A stretch of 49,070 bases of DNA, from positions 1-49,070 of the forward strand of contig DASZOV010000097.1 in NCBI GenBank assembly GCA_035550595.1, read 5' to 3'. This document shows, piece after piece, positions 10,052 through 19,056 of this stretch. The translations under genes and the position numbers were made by a program. Position 1 is the stretch's first letter. Each line of letters begins with the position of its first letter. The notes under the pieces are model-generated. The model was not told the origin of the DNA and did not search any database. It saw only the letters and a program-made list of their open reading frames with translations. The DNA is from CALFMR01 sp035550595. Its GTDB lineage: Bacteria; Acidobacteriota; Vicinamibacteria; Vicinamibacterales; SCN-69-37.

Positions 10052-10963
10052 TTAGCGCTTGCCGATGGCCATGAGCGCCCAGAGCAGCGGCAGATAGACG
10101 ATCGATCCGTAGAACAGCCCGCGTGCGGCCGCGAGCGAGCGCCGGCGCGCGAATTGGAGCGCCAGCAGGAACTGCGCGACACCGAGCGCGAGTGATCCGA
10201 TCGCGTAGGTGGTGTCGGCCAGTCCGAACATGAGCGGCAAAAGGCCCAGCGGAATGAGCGTCGCGGCCCAGAGCGCCGTCTGTCGGCCGGTGACGCCGCC
10301 GTCCGGACCTTCGACGACCGGCAGCATCTTCAGGCCAGCCCGCCCGTAGTCATCGCGGAAGATCCAGGCGATGGCCAGGAAGTGCGGAAGCTGCCAGACG
10401 AACATGATGACGAAGAGCACCCACGGCTGGGGACCCGCGACCGACCCGCGCACGGCCGCCCAGCCGATGAGTGGCGGCAATGCGCCCGGTACCGCGCCGA
10501 TGATCGTCGCGAGCGACGTGCGCCGCTTGAGCGGCGTGTAGATCAGCGCGTAGAAGACGAGCGTCGCCAGCGCGACGAGCGTGGCGACCGCGTTCGACGA
10601 CAGCCAGAGGATGAGGAGGCCCGCCGCGGAGAAGATCGCGGCAATCGTGCGGCCTTCGGCAACGCTCATGCGGCCGTCGGCCATCGGCCGCGTTCGCGTG
10701 CGGTTCATCAACCGATCGGTGTCGCGCTCGTCCACCTGATTGATCGCGGCCGCACCGCTCGCGACGAGCGCCGTGCCGATCGAGACGAGCAGCAGCACGC
10801 TCCAGTCGATGCCGTCGCGCGTCGCCATGTAGTACCCGCCGGCCGTCGTCGCGACGACGAGCGAGTTGACGCGCACCTTTGCGAGCACGAGCACGTCGAG
10901 CCACTTGGGGCGCGACACGCCGTGCGCATCGGATTTCGGGTAGGCGAGGGCGTCGGGTTTCAT
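10052..10963 (-). CDS. ctaB: Protohaem IX farnesyltransferase (haem O synthase)
   Basis: A 303-residue UbiA-family prenyltransferase with about nine membrane helices that farnesylates protohaem to haem O. The first Asp-rich motif is INQVDERDTDRLMNRTRTRP (about 93-112). The second region reads WQLPHFLAIAWIFRDDYGRAGLKMLP. The start at 10963 overlaps the ctaA stop as ATGA, indicating translational coupling in a ctaA-ctaB-DUF420 operon. A longer open frame upstream of this ATG is antisense-type noise over ctaA. Confidence 0.95.
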   Translation of the reverse strand: MKPDALAYPKSDAHGVSRPKWLDVLVLAKVRVNSLVVATTAGGYYMATRDGIDWSVLLLVSIGTALVASGAAAINQVDERDTDRLMNRTRTRPMADGRMSVAEGRTIAAIFSAAGLLILWLSSNAVATLVALATLVFYALIYTPLKRRTSLATIIGAVPGALPPLIGWAAVRGSVAGPQPWVLFVIMFVWQLPHFLAIAWIFRDDYGRAGLKMLPVVEGPDGGVTGRQTALWAATLIPLGLLPLMFGLADTTYAIGSLALGVAQFLLALQFARRRSLAAARGLFYGSIVYLPLLWALMAIGKR

Positions 10964-11880
10964 GAGGCAGGCACCGCCTGAATGAAGCGTACTCGAAATG
11001 TCCGAAGCGTGAGCACGAGCGAGGTGACGAGCACCAGGGCGCCGGTTGCGACGTGAAGAGTGTTGATGATCGGCTGCCTGGCCGTCAGGACCACGAGGGC
11101 ACCGAGCGTGATCTGGGTCGCGATTTCGAGCAGCAACAGCAGCGCCGGCCGCGTGAGCTCTGGATGACCGCGGTGCCGGCTCCAGACGGTCGCGATGTTC
11201 GCAAGGGCGAGAATCGTCACCACGAGCGCGCCGACGCGGTGCGAGAAATGGATGGCGATCGGCGTCGTCCATACCGGCGGCAGCAGGTGGCCGAAGGCGA
11301 GCGGGAACGTGGGAATCGCCAATCCCGCGCCCGTATGGCGCATCGTCGCGCCGAGGAGTACCTGGACGTAGACGAGCGCCGTGAGCCAGACCATGCGCGT
11401 GCGCAGCGACGCGTCGTCGACGGACGGCCGCGTGGGCCGCAGCCACGTCCGCGAGGTGACGAGCGCGAGCGTGACGGTCAGACAGAAGAAGATCTGTGCG
11501 AGGCCCGCGTGGCTGATCGAGATCGGATCGGGCAGCAGGAAGAGCACGGTCAGGCCGCCGAGCACGCCCTGCGCGATCACCGCGGCGAGCGCGAGCCAGC
11601 CGAGTCGTCGAACCCATCGTCGCGGCTCGACGCGCCACAGAAAGACGACGAGGCCAATCGTGAGGAAGCCGACCGCCGAGGCAATCAGCCGGTGGCCGTG
11701 TTCGTAGAAGATGCCTCCCACCATGCGGTTGAGCGGGAACGCGAACATCTGGTAGCCGTAGGTCGTCGGCCAGTCCGGCACCGAGAGTCCGGAGCTCGTG
11801 CTCGTGACCATGCCGCCGGCCGTGATGAGCAGCAGCGTGGCGGCGGCGAGCAAACAGGTGTAGCGATGGAGCCAGCGCAC
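10960..11880 (-). CDS. ctaA: Haem A synthase (COX15/CtaA family)
   Basis: A 306-residue membrane protein with about eight helices in two similar halves, which oxidises haem O to haem A for cytochrome oxidase. Visible blocks are LLLITAGGMVTSTSSGLSVP, DWPTTYG, YEHGHRLIAS and a second pair of haem-ligand histidines in HFSHRVGALV and NTLHVATGALV. RHTGAGLAIPTFPL in the second half is typical. The gene follows a cupredoxin-like lipoprotein by seven bases and overlaps ctaB by four. Confidence 0.95.
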   Translation of the reverse strand: MRWLHRYTCLLAAATLLLITAGGMVTSTSSGLSVPDWPTTYGYQMFAFPLNRMVGGIFYEHGHRLIASAVGFLTIGLVVFLWRVEPRRWVRRLGWLALAAVIAQGVLGGLTVLFLLPDPISISHAGLAQIFFCLTVTLALVTSRTWLRPTRPSVDDASLRTRMVWLTALVYVQVLLGATMRHTGAGLAIPTFPLAFGHLLPPVWTTPIAIHFSHRVGALVVTILALANIATVWSRHRGHPELTRPALLLLLEIATQITLGALVVLTARQPIINTLHVATGALVLVTSLVLTLRTFRVRFIQAVPAS

Positions 11881-11887
11881 GTCGTGG

Positions 11888-12664
11888 TTACTTTCCGGTC
11901 TTGGCGGCGGTGAAGGTGAAGGACGTCAACTGCGCCTGGCTGGGACCGACCGTCACGGTTGCCGTCTTCGTCCCGAACGTCTCGTGCCACGCTTCGATCG
12001 TGTAGGTGCCGGGCGGCAGGCCGTCGAGCCGGAACGATCCGTCCGCGCCCGTCACGGCGAAGAACGGATGCGCGACGACGCCGATCCACGCGGTCATCCA
12101 GCGGTGGACGTCGCACTTGAACTCGACCATCACTTCGGGCGCGGTGAACACGTGCCGCTCGCGGCTGCCCTGCATGGGCTGGCCGCGGTTGAACGGCTGG
12201 TTGATCGTGCTGACGGCGTGCACGTTGTGGAACGTCGGGTCGTCGTTGGTCACCTCGATGGGTTGACCGACACGGACGCCGATGACGCGCGGTACGTACT
12301 CGCAGCCTTTCTGCTCGAGCGAGACGACCGTGGTCGGCGTGTCGAACGTGTAGTCGGGATCCAGGCCGGCTTTCACGTAGACGAAGACGTTGGCGAGCGC
12401 GCCATTGTTCGCGATGACGACGGCCTGGTCGCGCGGGCGCGCGCCGACGGCCTCGACGCAGGCCGGGTCGCTGCCCATGTTGAGGTAGCGGGGCGCGGGC
12501 TTGCGGCCGGCGAAGGTCACCGTGCCGGAAATCGATCCGGCCGTCGCCGGATCGACGCGTTTGCCCTTCGGCGCGGGCGCGGGTGGAGGCGCGGGCGAGG
12601 CACAGGCGGCGAACGTGGCGAGCGTACCGAGCAGGAGCGAAGGAGCGAGAAGGCGAGTGCGCAT
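11888..12664 (-). CDS. Cupredoxin-like lipoprotein with carboxypeptidase-regulatory tail
   Basis: A 258-residue exported protein with a lipobox (ATFAACAS, Cys about 21). The middle region (about 95-190) looks like a plastocyanin-type copper site: TNDDPTFHNVHAV supplies a histidine and VEFKCDVHRWM supplies the Cys-His-Met set. The C-terminal part (about 195-240, DGSFRLDGLPPGTYTIEAWHE) is a carboxypeptidase regulatory-like fold. The ATG at 12664 gives a clean signal peptide. Because it leads the ctaA-ctaB operon, a role in copper delivery or electron transfer to a terminal oxidase is plausible, but this is inference. Confidence 0.82.
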   Translation of the reverse strand: MRTRLLAPSLLLGTLATFAACASPAPPPAPAPKGKRVDPATAGSISGTVTFAGRKPAPRYLNMGSDPACVEAVGARPRDQAVVIANNGALANVFVYVKAGLDPDYTFDTPTTVVSLEQKGCEYVPRVIGVRVGQPIEVTNDDPTFHNVHAVSTINQPFNRGQPMQGSRERHVFTAPEVMVEFKCDVHRWMTAWIGVVAHPFFAVTGADGSFRLDGLPPGTYTIEAWHETFGTKTATVTVGPSQAQLTSFTFTAAKTGK

Positions 12665-12736
12665 CGGGAGAGGGATCACATCGCGGGACCGAACGTCCGC
12701 GGGCACGTGGACGCTCGATCCGTGATTATCCCTGAC

Positions 12737-12766
12737 TTGACCGTGTGCGCGCCACGACGCTAGGAT
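12737..12766 (+). promoter_or_regulatory. Promoter of tRNA-Glu
   Basis: TTGACC (12737-12742) and TAGGAT (12761-12766) are 18 bp apart. The predicted start is about 14 bp before the mature tRNA 5' end. The integrated element lies downstream, so tRNA expression should not be disturbed. Confidence 0.55.
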
Positions 12767-12786
12767 GGGAAGTTCCTGTCGACGAC

Positions 12787-12861
12787 GCCGGTATCGTCTA
12801 GGGGTCAGGACACGTGGTTCTCAGCCACGGGACCGGGGTTCGAATCCCCGTACCGGTACCA
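12787..12861 (+). tRNA. tRNA-Glu (anticodon CTC)
   Basis: The acceptor stem GCCGGTA pairs with TACCGGT (one G-U pair), followed by discriminator A and an encoded CCA. The anticodon arm is CGTGG-TTCTCAG-CCACG with CTC at 12820-12822. The T arm is CGGGG-TTCGAAT-CCCCG. The 3' end from 12840 is duplicated at 30042, marking it as the integration site of the mobile element. The gene is complete. Confidence 0.95.
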
Positions 12862-14548
12862 TCGCTTTTATTACGGGAACGTCCGCCAGGAACTTCGCCA
12901 GCGTTCCCTCTCCGGCGAACTCGTACCAGCGATCACCCGCCTTCCCCTTCGGGGAGAACACGAGCCGGCCGTCCAGCAGCTTCCGCAGGATCTGCCGCGC
13001 CAGCGTCGTGTCCTGCCCGAGCAGGCCCCGCCACTCGTCGAGATGCCGCAGAGCTTCGACGGTGATCCGGTCGGCCGCTAGCTTCACCGAGAGCGCCTCC
13101 GTCGCCCGTAGCTCTGCCTGTAGCCGCTGACGCTGCGTCTCCCGGTCCCGGATGCCGGCCGCGAGCGTCGTTGATCCGCCGGCCGCGATGGCGTCGGCGA
13201 GCCGGGCCAGTTCCGCGTCGAGCTTCGCGATCGCCGTCTCCAGTCGGCGACGTTTGGCCTTGGCCGTCTCGCGTGGTTCGGCTTCTACTTCCGTCAGCTT
13301 GGCGATGGCCGCCGTAATGACGTCCGGCGTGAGCAAGTCGTGTTCGAGCAGATCGAGCACGGCCTTATCGGCCATCTCGCGCGGGATCTCCAGATCGTTC
13401 GTGCACGAGCCTCGTACCCAAAACGAACTGCACGTGTAGAAGTACCCGCGCTCCGCTCCGTACCGACGACCGCGCGCGAGCAGCCCACCACCGCAGACGC
13501 CGCAGACGGCCATGCCGGTGAGCAGGTGCTTGCTCTCGGCGCCGTTGGTCGGACGGCCCCAGAGCTTGCCGTCCGTGTACCGGAGATAGTTCTGCCGCGA
13601 GGTCGTTAAGCGTTCGTGCGTCGCGGCCCACAGTGCGTCATCAACGATCCGTAGCTCCGGCGCGGGCACGCGCACCCATTGCGACTCATCGCGCACCTGT
13701 GGGCGCTGCTGGCCCCACTGGTTCCGTTTCTGCCGCCGGTTCCAGACGTAGACACCCCGGTAGAGGTCGCGCTTGAGAATCTCGCCGATGCTGCTCGGCG
13801 ACCATGAGCGCGGCCGGCGCTGCTTCGGCTTCGGGGCGATCACTCCTTCCGCGTTCAACTGCTTGGCGAGTCGGCGACGTCCGACGCCGAGCGCCGACAA
13901 CTCAAACACGCGGCGAATCGCGGCGGCTTCCGTCTCGTTGACCGTGAGCCGCACACAGCGCCGACGTCTACGGCCCGCGTCATCCGTTCGCTCGTCGAAC
14001 TCTTCCACCCGGTCGTACCCGAACACGTACCCGCCGAGCCAATGCGCCTTGTGGGCGCGGTGTGTCATCGCGTCCGTGACACGCTGGCGGGCTTTCTCGC
14101 GCTCCATCTCGTCGGCCATCGTCTGAAGCGCCAGCATCGCCTTTTCTAGCGGCGAGTCGAGCGTGCGCTCCGCATCGGCCAGATAGCAGAAGACGCGGAC
14201 GCCGGACGTCACCAACTGTTTCATCGCATAGCTGACTTCGATCTGTTCGCGGCCGAGTCGCGATTCTTCCGACATGATCAGCACGTCGAACGACGGGCGT
14301 GGCTTCAGGGAGGCCATCAACCGCACGAATCCCGGACGCTTCGCGAACTCGGCGCCGCTGATGCCGTCATCGACGTAGATGTGCTCGTCGGCGACCTGCC
14401 ATCCCTTGCGCTCGGCATACGCGCGCGCGTTCTCGATCTGACGGGTGACGGATTTCGACTCGTCGGCCGTGTGCGTCTGTTCGTTGCTCTTGCGGGCGTA
14501 GATCGCGGCGATGAGCGGCGCAGCTTCTGGCGAGGAGACGCCCGTCAT
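12821..14548 (-). CDS. Large serine integrase
   Basis: A 575-residue large serine recombinase that would integrate and excise the element. The catalytic domain begins AAIYARKSNEQ (nucleophile Ser21) and continues with IYVDDGISGAEFAKRPGF and MSEESRLGREQIE. A recombinase domain follows (YVFGYDRVEEF, RRVFELSALGVGRRRLAKQL), then a zinc ribbon (CGVCGG ... CSSF ... CTND, about 345-385), a coiled coil (RRRLETAIAKLDAELARLADAI) and a C-terminal part. The last about 13 codons and the TGA stop are read from the complement of tRNA-Glu, with the stop overlapping the anticodon. It is preceded by AGGGG and closes the long minus-strand gene chain. Chromosomal integration through its own 3' end is directly visible. 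Confidence 0.93.
   Translation of the reverse strand: MTGVSSPEAAPLIAAIYARKSNEQTHTADESKSVTRQIENARAYAERKGWQVADEHIYVDDGISGAEFAKRPGFVRLMASLKPRPSFDVLIMSEESRLGREQIEVSYAMKQLVTSGVRVFCYLADAERTLDSPLEKAMLALQTMADEMEREKARQRVTDAMTHRAHKAHWLGGYVFGYDRVEEFDERTDDAGRRRRRCVRLTVNETEAAAIRRVFELSALGVGRRRLAKQLNAEGVIAPKPKQRRPRSWSPSSIGEILKRDLYRGVYVWNRRQKRNQWGQQRPQVRDESQWVRVPAPELRIVDDALWAATHERLTTSRQNYLRYTDGKLWGRPTNGAESKHLLTGMAVCGVCGGGLLARGRRYGAERGYFYTCSSFWVRGSCTNDLEIPREMADKAVLDLLEHDLLTPDVITAAIAKLTEVEAEPRETAKAKRRRLETAIAKLDAELARLADAIAAGGSTTLAAGIRDRETQRQRLQAELRATEALSVKLAADRITVEALRHLDEWRGLLGQDTTLARQILRKLLDGRLVFSPKGKAGDRWYEFAGEGTLAKFLADVPVIKAMVPVRGFEPRSRG
12840..13018. repeat. Left attachment repeat (tRNA end plus integrase 3' end)
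   Basis: This 179-bp block matches 30042-30220 with about ten mismatches (about 94%). The first 22 bases are the tRNA-Glu 3' end and are identical in both copies; the rest encodes the last about 50 residues of the serine integrase. The match stops abruptly at 13018. Confidence 0.9.
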
Positions 14549-14588
14549 GATTTAAACCCCTGCGAGCCGCGAAGGACGGCCGCCCATG

Positions 14589-14864
14589 TCACGCGCACCG
14601 CTGACGGCGCTTGGCGAGCGCTAACGCTTCGGCGACGGCGGTCATCGTATCGCCTTCCACCGGTCGCAGCGGCAGTGAACCGACACACCGCACGGCGAGG
14701 GCTTGCGGGCGCTTCGGCGTCCGGTGCCGCACGGGGGGCACTGGCGCGAGCGACGGCACGAGTGCGAGGCGAGTCGGCTTCGATGCGTGCCGTTCGGGCT
14801 CGGTGTCCCATTCCCAGAGCCGGACCTGACGAAGCTGCGGCGTCGATGTCAGTGAGCCTTGCAT
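14589..14864 (-). CDS. Small element protein, unknown
   Basis: A 91-residue basic, proline-rich protein that I do not recognise. Its ATG overlaps the stop of the upstream gene as TGATG, which is strong evidence of translational coupling, and it sits 40 bp before the integrase gene. The middle is rich in Pro, Arg and Val, and the C terminus is a short helix (MTAVAEALALAKRRQRCA). There are no membrane segments. It could be a recombination directionality or packaging accessory judging only by position. Confidence 0.5.
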   Translation of the reverse strand: MQGSLTSTPQLRQVRLWEWDTEPERHASKPTRLALVPSLAPVPPVRHRTPKRPQALAVRCVGSLPLRPVEGDTMTAVAEALALAKRRQRCA

Positions 14865-15277
14865 CACCGCTCGTCTCCGCCGTCTGTCCCGTGGTTGCAG
14901 GAGTACTGGTACACAACGCGCACGGGTCGCGTGTCGTCCTCGACCTTGATGGACTCCTGCACCTTGCCGAGCGCGCGTTCCCAGACTTCTTTCTGCGCTC
15001 GCTGATCGGGCGGCTTGCACTCGATGCGCACGGCATCCCCGCTATTGAGCGCGGCGACGATGGCAGCTGGCTCTGTGATCTGCGTCCATCCAATGCCCGT
15101 CTGCTGCACCACGATGCTCGCGCCCTTCGCCGACTCGATGAGCGCGGTCAGCAGCGGCTCGAACTCCTCCCGCACGCGGTCACGGAACTCCTGCAGCATG
15201 ACCTGCTGCCGGTAGAACTCCGGCCGATGGCTGCCCTTCTTGGGGCCCGATCCGGGACGTGCACCACCACGAGGCAT
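14864..15277 (-). CDS. Terminase-small-subunit-like DNA-binding protein
   Basis: A 137-residue protein beginning MPRGGARPGSGPKKGSHR, the Gly/Arg/Pro/Lys-rich start common in phage small-terminase and AT-hook-like proteins. The following part is helical (EFYRQQVMLQEFRDRVREEFEPLL), then mixed alpha/beta. An upstream ATG at 15319 would overlap the preceding gene by 23 bp; the ATG at 15277 gives the typical N terminus. Its stop overlaps the next start as TGATG. No large terminase is present in the element, so if it acts in packaging it would need a helper phage. The function is tentative. Confidence 0.5.
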   Translation of the reverse strand: MPRGGARPGSGPKKGSHRPEFYRQQVMLQEFRDRVREEFEPLLTALIESAKGASIVVQQTGIGWTQITEPAAIVAALNSGDAVRIECKPPDQRAQKEVWERALGKVQESIKVEDDTRPVRVVYQYSCNHGTDGGDER

Positions 15278-15296
15278 TGATTGATATTTCAGGAAT

Positions 15297-15785
15297 TCAC
15301 TGCCGGCTGACCGTGTCATCTGGGCTGTGACGGCTGAAGTGCTCCGTTGCCGCCTCCAGATAACTCGCCGCCGCCGTGGGGCTGACGGTCCGTTCGATGT
15401 CCGCCGCGATGGCCGTGTGATCGAGTGGAACCCGGATGAAGACCAGGAGCGCCCAGAGCGGATCGAGACACAGGCTCAGGCCGCAGCCGGCGAAGTACCG
15501 CATGATGACGAGCGTCTGATCCCGCACGAACTCACGCGCGTAGCGTGCACCGACGGCGTGCCCTGCGTCGAAGGACTCCTGAATGACGGCGCCAAAGCGG
15601 CGCAAGTCCTCGGGCGTCATGGCGCAGTGGCGGTCGAACGCCTCCACAGCCGGCATGACGGATATTGGTGGAATGACGGCGGCCTGTCGGCGCGCGGCAG
15701 CGAGCAGGCGCGCGAACGTCCGCCGGCGAGGCCGCGACACGGCGTGTCGGCGACGGTTCGGTCGAGTCACGCGGCGCTGGTTCAT
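15297..15785 (-). CDS. Hypothetical element protein with one hydrophobic segment
   Basis: A 162-residue protein of unknown function. The N-terminal 35 residues are strongly basic (NQRRVTRPNRRRHAVSRPRR), followed by a soluble helical part and a hydrophobic stretch, YFAGCGLSLCLDPLWALLVF, at about 97-116, which could be a membrane helix. Its start overlaps the stop of the large virion-like gene by four bases (ATGA), so it is part of the same chain. A lysis or virion-associated role is conceivable only from position. Confidence 0.5.
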   Translation of the reverse strand: MNQRRVTRPNRRRHAVSRPRRRTFARLLAAARRQAAVIPPISVMPAVEAFDRHCAMTPEDLRRFGAVIQESFDAGHAVGARYAREFVRDQTLVIMRYFAGCGLSLCLDPLWALLVFIRVPLDHTAIAADIERTVSPTAAASYLEAATEHFSRHSPDDTVSRQ

Positions 15786-17431
15786 GGCCGTACTCCGACC
15801 GCCGTGGGTGTGGCTACTGCGTGAGAGGCCATCGGCTCGTCGGGTATTCCGGCGATCGCCAAGACGGCCGCGCGAATCAACTGCGGATTCGCCTTCGCCA
15901 TCCGCCCCGCCTGCCCGTAGAGCCCGCGCGCGAGAAGGGACTTCACGCCGGAGTTCCGGTCGATGAGTGAGGCCAGGAAGGTGAGCGGATGCGACGTGAC
16001 CCAGGCGAAGCCGATCGGGTTGGCGTTCTTGGATACCGCGACGCGATGCGCCACGGCCTCCTTGGCATCGAGCAGCGCGCCTTCGCGGGCGTTCAGCGTG
16101 TTGATGTCGTATCCGGCCTTCGCCGTCTCGGCGGCGATTTCTTCCTTGAGGCCACGCGCCAGGGCCTTCTGCGCCTCGATGTCCGCGGGCGCGAGCATGC
16201 CGTACTTATTGCCGATCTGCCGATAGGTGCCCTGTTTGAGCGACTGCGCGTCTTGAACGCTCAGGGTCCGCTCCGGCAAGAGACGCCCGCTCGCGTCGCG
16301 CTGGCCGGCGCCAGCATGGGCCTCCAAGAACTCTTGCCGTGCGCCCTGAATGCGATCGAGGTCGGCGCGTGGATTCACCTGCTGGCCGAATTCATCGGCA
16401 ACCGCGTCGACACGAGTGGCCACGGCGCGTGGCTTGATGCGCACCCGCGATGGCACGGCGTTGAGCGCGTCCGTGATGTCCTGATTCGTGGCGGTCAGCA
16501 GACGGTTCAACTTCTGGACACCGCTCTCCGACACGTTCACGCCTTCCTTGAGCAACGTCTCGACGACAGTCGGCACGGGAAGACCGGCGTGCACATCGGC
16601 CGCGATGGCGCGCACGCCTGGCTTGAGCGCGCTCTGCATGAGACGCGGCGCGATGGCGCGGCCTACTGCCGCAAGCGGCGCACCGGCGACTTCGATTCCA
16701 GCGTTCATGGCGCCCTGTCCAGCGATGGCCTTCGCGCGGTCGATCGCCGTCTCGGGGACTGGCTGTCCGCGCAGCCACTGAATCAGTTCACGCGACGATT
16801 CGCCTGTCGCGCCGCCGAGTCCGGCACCGACGACGGCACCCGGCACGGCACCGATTCCGCCCGCCGCGGCGCCCGCGGACCCGCCGATGAGCCCGCCCGC
16901 CATGCCGCCCACCATCGGCAGCGAGTCGATCGCGCGATCCGCCCAGCTCTGGGCGGTCGCTGTGGCATCAGGCGTTGGAGCCGGTGCGGCACCGTGCGAG
17001 GATTGCGCTCCGCCGACCTCCTTGAAAATGGCCTGCTGGTCGGCGTCGCTTGGCGGCTGCTCGCCGGTGATCCGGACGAAGCGCCCATTGGGCATCTTGA
17101 AGCGATAGGTCTGCTGTGTGGGTGATGTCGTCTGATCGGCCATGATGCGGCGAGCCTCCGACTCGTGCAGTGCCTCTCCATAGGCGTCCGCCGATGGAAT
17201 GTCCTTGAATGTCCCGAGGTTCCGGCCCGTGCGCTGGTATTCCTCGATCGCCTGCGGCGTCGTGAGATGGCGGCCATCGGGCGTCACGCGCGGAATCAGC
17301 ACCTCGTGGCCGCCGACGTCGATCGAGATGGAATCGACGGTCGAGATCGTGCCGTCGGAATTCCGCACCTGTGGCTGCTGCGTGACGTCGATGTTGCCCG
17401 GCACGATGAGGCCAGTGATGGACTGCGGCAT
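15782..17431 (-). CDS. Phage internal-virion-like protein
   Basis: A 549-residue protein. Residues about 24-95 contain a motif known from many phage virion and tail-associated proteins: TISTVDSISIDVGGHEVLIP, RVTPDGRHLTTPQAIEEYQ, RTGRNLGTF and then YGEALHESEARR. A second small module (YRFKMPNGRFVRITGEQPPSD) follows. A glycine/alanine-rich segment at about 170-215 (GGMAGGLIGGSAGAAAGGIG) could insert in or cross a membrane. The rest is helical and ends with LAIAGIPDEP. This arrangement fits an internal or ejection protein of a podovirus-like particle. It overlaps its downstream neighbour by four bases. The function is inferred from the motif. Confidence 0.65.
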   Translation of the reverse strand: MPQSITGLIVPGNIDVTQQPQVRNSDGTISTVDSISIDVGGHEVLIPRVTPDGRHLTTPQAIEEYQRTGRNLGTFKDIPSADAYGEALHESEARRIMADQTTSPTQQTYRFKMPNGRFVRITGEQPPSDADQQAIFKEVGGAQSSHGAAPAPTPDATATAQSWADRAIDSLPMVGGMAGGLIGGSAGAAAGGIGAVPGAVVGAGLGGATGESSRELIQWLRGQPVPETAIDRAKAIAGQGAMNAGIEVAGAPLAAVGRAIAPRLMQSALKPGVRAIAADVHAGLPVPTVVETLLKEGVNVSESGVQKLNRLLTATNQDITDALNAVPSRVRIKPRAVATRVDAVADEFGQQVNPRADLDRIQGARQEFLEAHAGAGQRDASGRLLPERTLSVQDAQSLKQGTYRQIGNKYGMLAPADIEAQKALARGLKEEIAAETAKAGYDINTLNAREGALLDAKEAVAHRVAVSKNANPIGFAWVTSHPLTFLASLIDRNSGVKSLLARGLYGQAGRMAKANPQLIRAAVLAIAGIPDEPMASHAVATPTAVGVRP

Positions 17432-17433
17432 CG

Positions 17434-19050
17434 CTACTGTTCCACCTGCACGGTGTAGCCTCTGATTTGGCGCGGGGGCGAGAGTGTCGGCGCTTGCGTC
17501 GCTGACCCGCTGGGTTGGGGCGCATACATTGCTTCGGGCGATCCCACTGGGACCAAGCTGTCACGTTTGCGCTGAATGAACGGCAGCACGACATCGCGGA
17601 TATCGTGCGAGAACTGGTCCTGGGACAGCGACCAATCGGTCATCTTGAGCCCCATCTGGCGGCTCATGTCTGTCGCATTGCCGAATCCGAGTGCGCCGGA
17701 CAGCTCGTCGGCGAAGGCGGTGGCAGCCCCGAGAAAGTTCGAGTACTTCGTGTCGCCCGCGAGCAGGCCGCCGCGAATGATCACCTTGTTGAGGGTTGGC
17801 CATCGCGATCGGGAGGCTCCCTCCGAGAACTTCAAGAGATCATTGGCGGCGGCGGTCACGTTGTCGAGCGCGGCGAGTTGTTTGCGCACGCCGGGGTTTG
17901 TCGCGAACTTGAATCCCGCGTCGAGCTTCGCGGGACTGAAGTGCGGATTGAGCTGCATGGCGGTGTTGTAGATCGCCTTCTTTTCCGTGCTAGACGCGTG
18001 CTGGTAGGCAAAGAGGCGGGTGAATTGCGACCACGTGAGATCACCGTACGCGAGTTGTTGAGCAATCTTGTAGTCGGACACATGCGGCGACAGCACGGGC
18101 ACGTCGTCCAGCGATTGACCTGAAGCCCCGGCGGCGTTCGATTGCCGCGCGCGTGCTGAATCTTGCTCAGCCTGCAAGATGATCCGCGACCGCTCATCAT
18201 CCGTCGCGGGTCGGCCCTGCTGCTTCTGGAACGTTCGCAGGCGGATGTTGATGAGGGCGTTCGACGCCGTGTTGTTAGGGAGGACGTCCGCCTGCGGAAG
18301 CGTCATTGGCTTCCCGGTTGTGGGGTCAATGACGTCCCATCCACTGAGCGCCCAGATGTCTTGAGCGCGCGCCGACCTCCCATCCCCGTAGTAGTTCTGG
18401 ATGATCGAATCGTTGGCCACGAGATCGTTGAAGCCCTTGACCCCGTGCAATTTGATCATCTGGGTGATGAAGTCTTGCGCGTGTTTCTGATCCTGCGCGT
18501 GCGTGTCGAGCGGCGGTAGACCACTGAGCCATCCCGGAGGAATGCCGAACGCCGTCTGTGCATCCTGCTCGCGCGACTGAATAAAGGCGGCGCGGTCGGC
18601 TGGGTGCGTGTAGGTCGGCAACTGCGCGATGGCGTCTTGCTTGAACTTCATCGCGCGCTCGATCGCGGCCTGCCTCACCGCCGCGGCCTTGATGTTCTGT
18701 TCGTCCTGATATTTGGCATTCGCCGCGTCAAGCGCGGCCTGTTGCTCCGCTTGCTCGCGCTTCTGTTGCTGCGCCTGCGAATAGCCCTTGAGCACTCCGG
18801 CGGCGGCGAGTGGTCCGCCTTGCACGGCCGCGACGTTCGCGAAGATGGCCGGCGCGAGCGCTTTCAAAATCTCGCCGAACCGTGAGCCGCTAGATGGTGC
18901 AGGCGGTGGCGGCGCGGGCGCCTGTGCCAGTGGCGTCGCTGCGGCTAGCGGTGGCGGCGTAGTCGGGTTTTGGCCCGCAACGGCCGGCCCTGAGGCGCTG
19001 GCGCGTTGCAGAAGGGTCTGCAGCAATTCGGCTGGGCTCATCGTCTGCAT
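17434..19050 (-). CDS. Large virion-associated-like protein
   Basis: A 538-residue protein with a Pro/Ala-rich N terminus (about 20-55), an Ala/Gln-rich coiled coil (QQQKREQAEQQAALDAANAK, about 93-112) and a long helical remainder without catalytic motifs that I recognise. Its placement between two other virion-like genes, with gaps of two and six bases, suggests a structural or ejection protein. It may work with the next protein, which has a membrane-like Gly/Ala segment. No homolog is named with confidence. Confidence 0.5.
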   Translation of the reverse strand: MQTMSPAELLQTLLQRASASGPAVAGQNPTTPPPLAAATPLAQAPAPPPPAPSSGSRFGEILKALAPAIFANVAAVQGGPLAAAGVLKGYSQAQQQKREQAEQQAALDAANAKYQDEQNIKAAAVRQAAIERAMKFKQDAIAQLPTYTHPADRAAFIQSREQDAQTAFGIPPGWLSGLPPLDTHAQDQKHAQDFITQMIKLHGVKGFNDLVANDSIIQNYYGDGRSARAQDIWALSGWDVIDPTTGKPMTLPQADVLPNNTASNALINIRLRTFQKQQGRPATDDERSRIILQAEQDSARARQSNAAGASGQSLDDVPVLSPHVSDYKIAQQLAYGDLTWSQFTRLFAYQHASSTEKKAIYNTAMQLNPHFSPAKLDAGFKFATNPGVRKQLAALDNVTAAANDLLKFSEGASRSRWPTLNKVIIRGGLLAGDTKYSNFLGAATAFADELSGALGFGNATDMSRQMGLKMTDWSLSQDQFSHDIRDVVLPFIQRKRDSLVPVGSPEAMYAPQPSGSATQAPTLSPPRQIRGYTVQVEQ

Positions 19051-19056
19051 GGCGAC

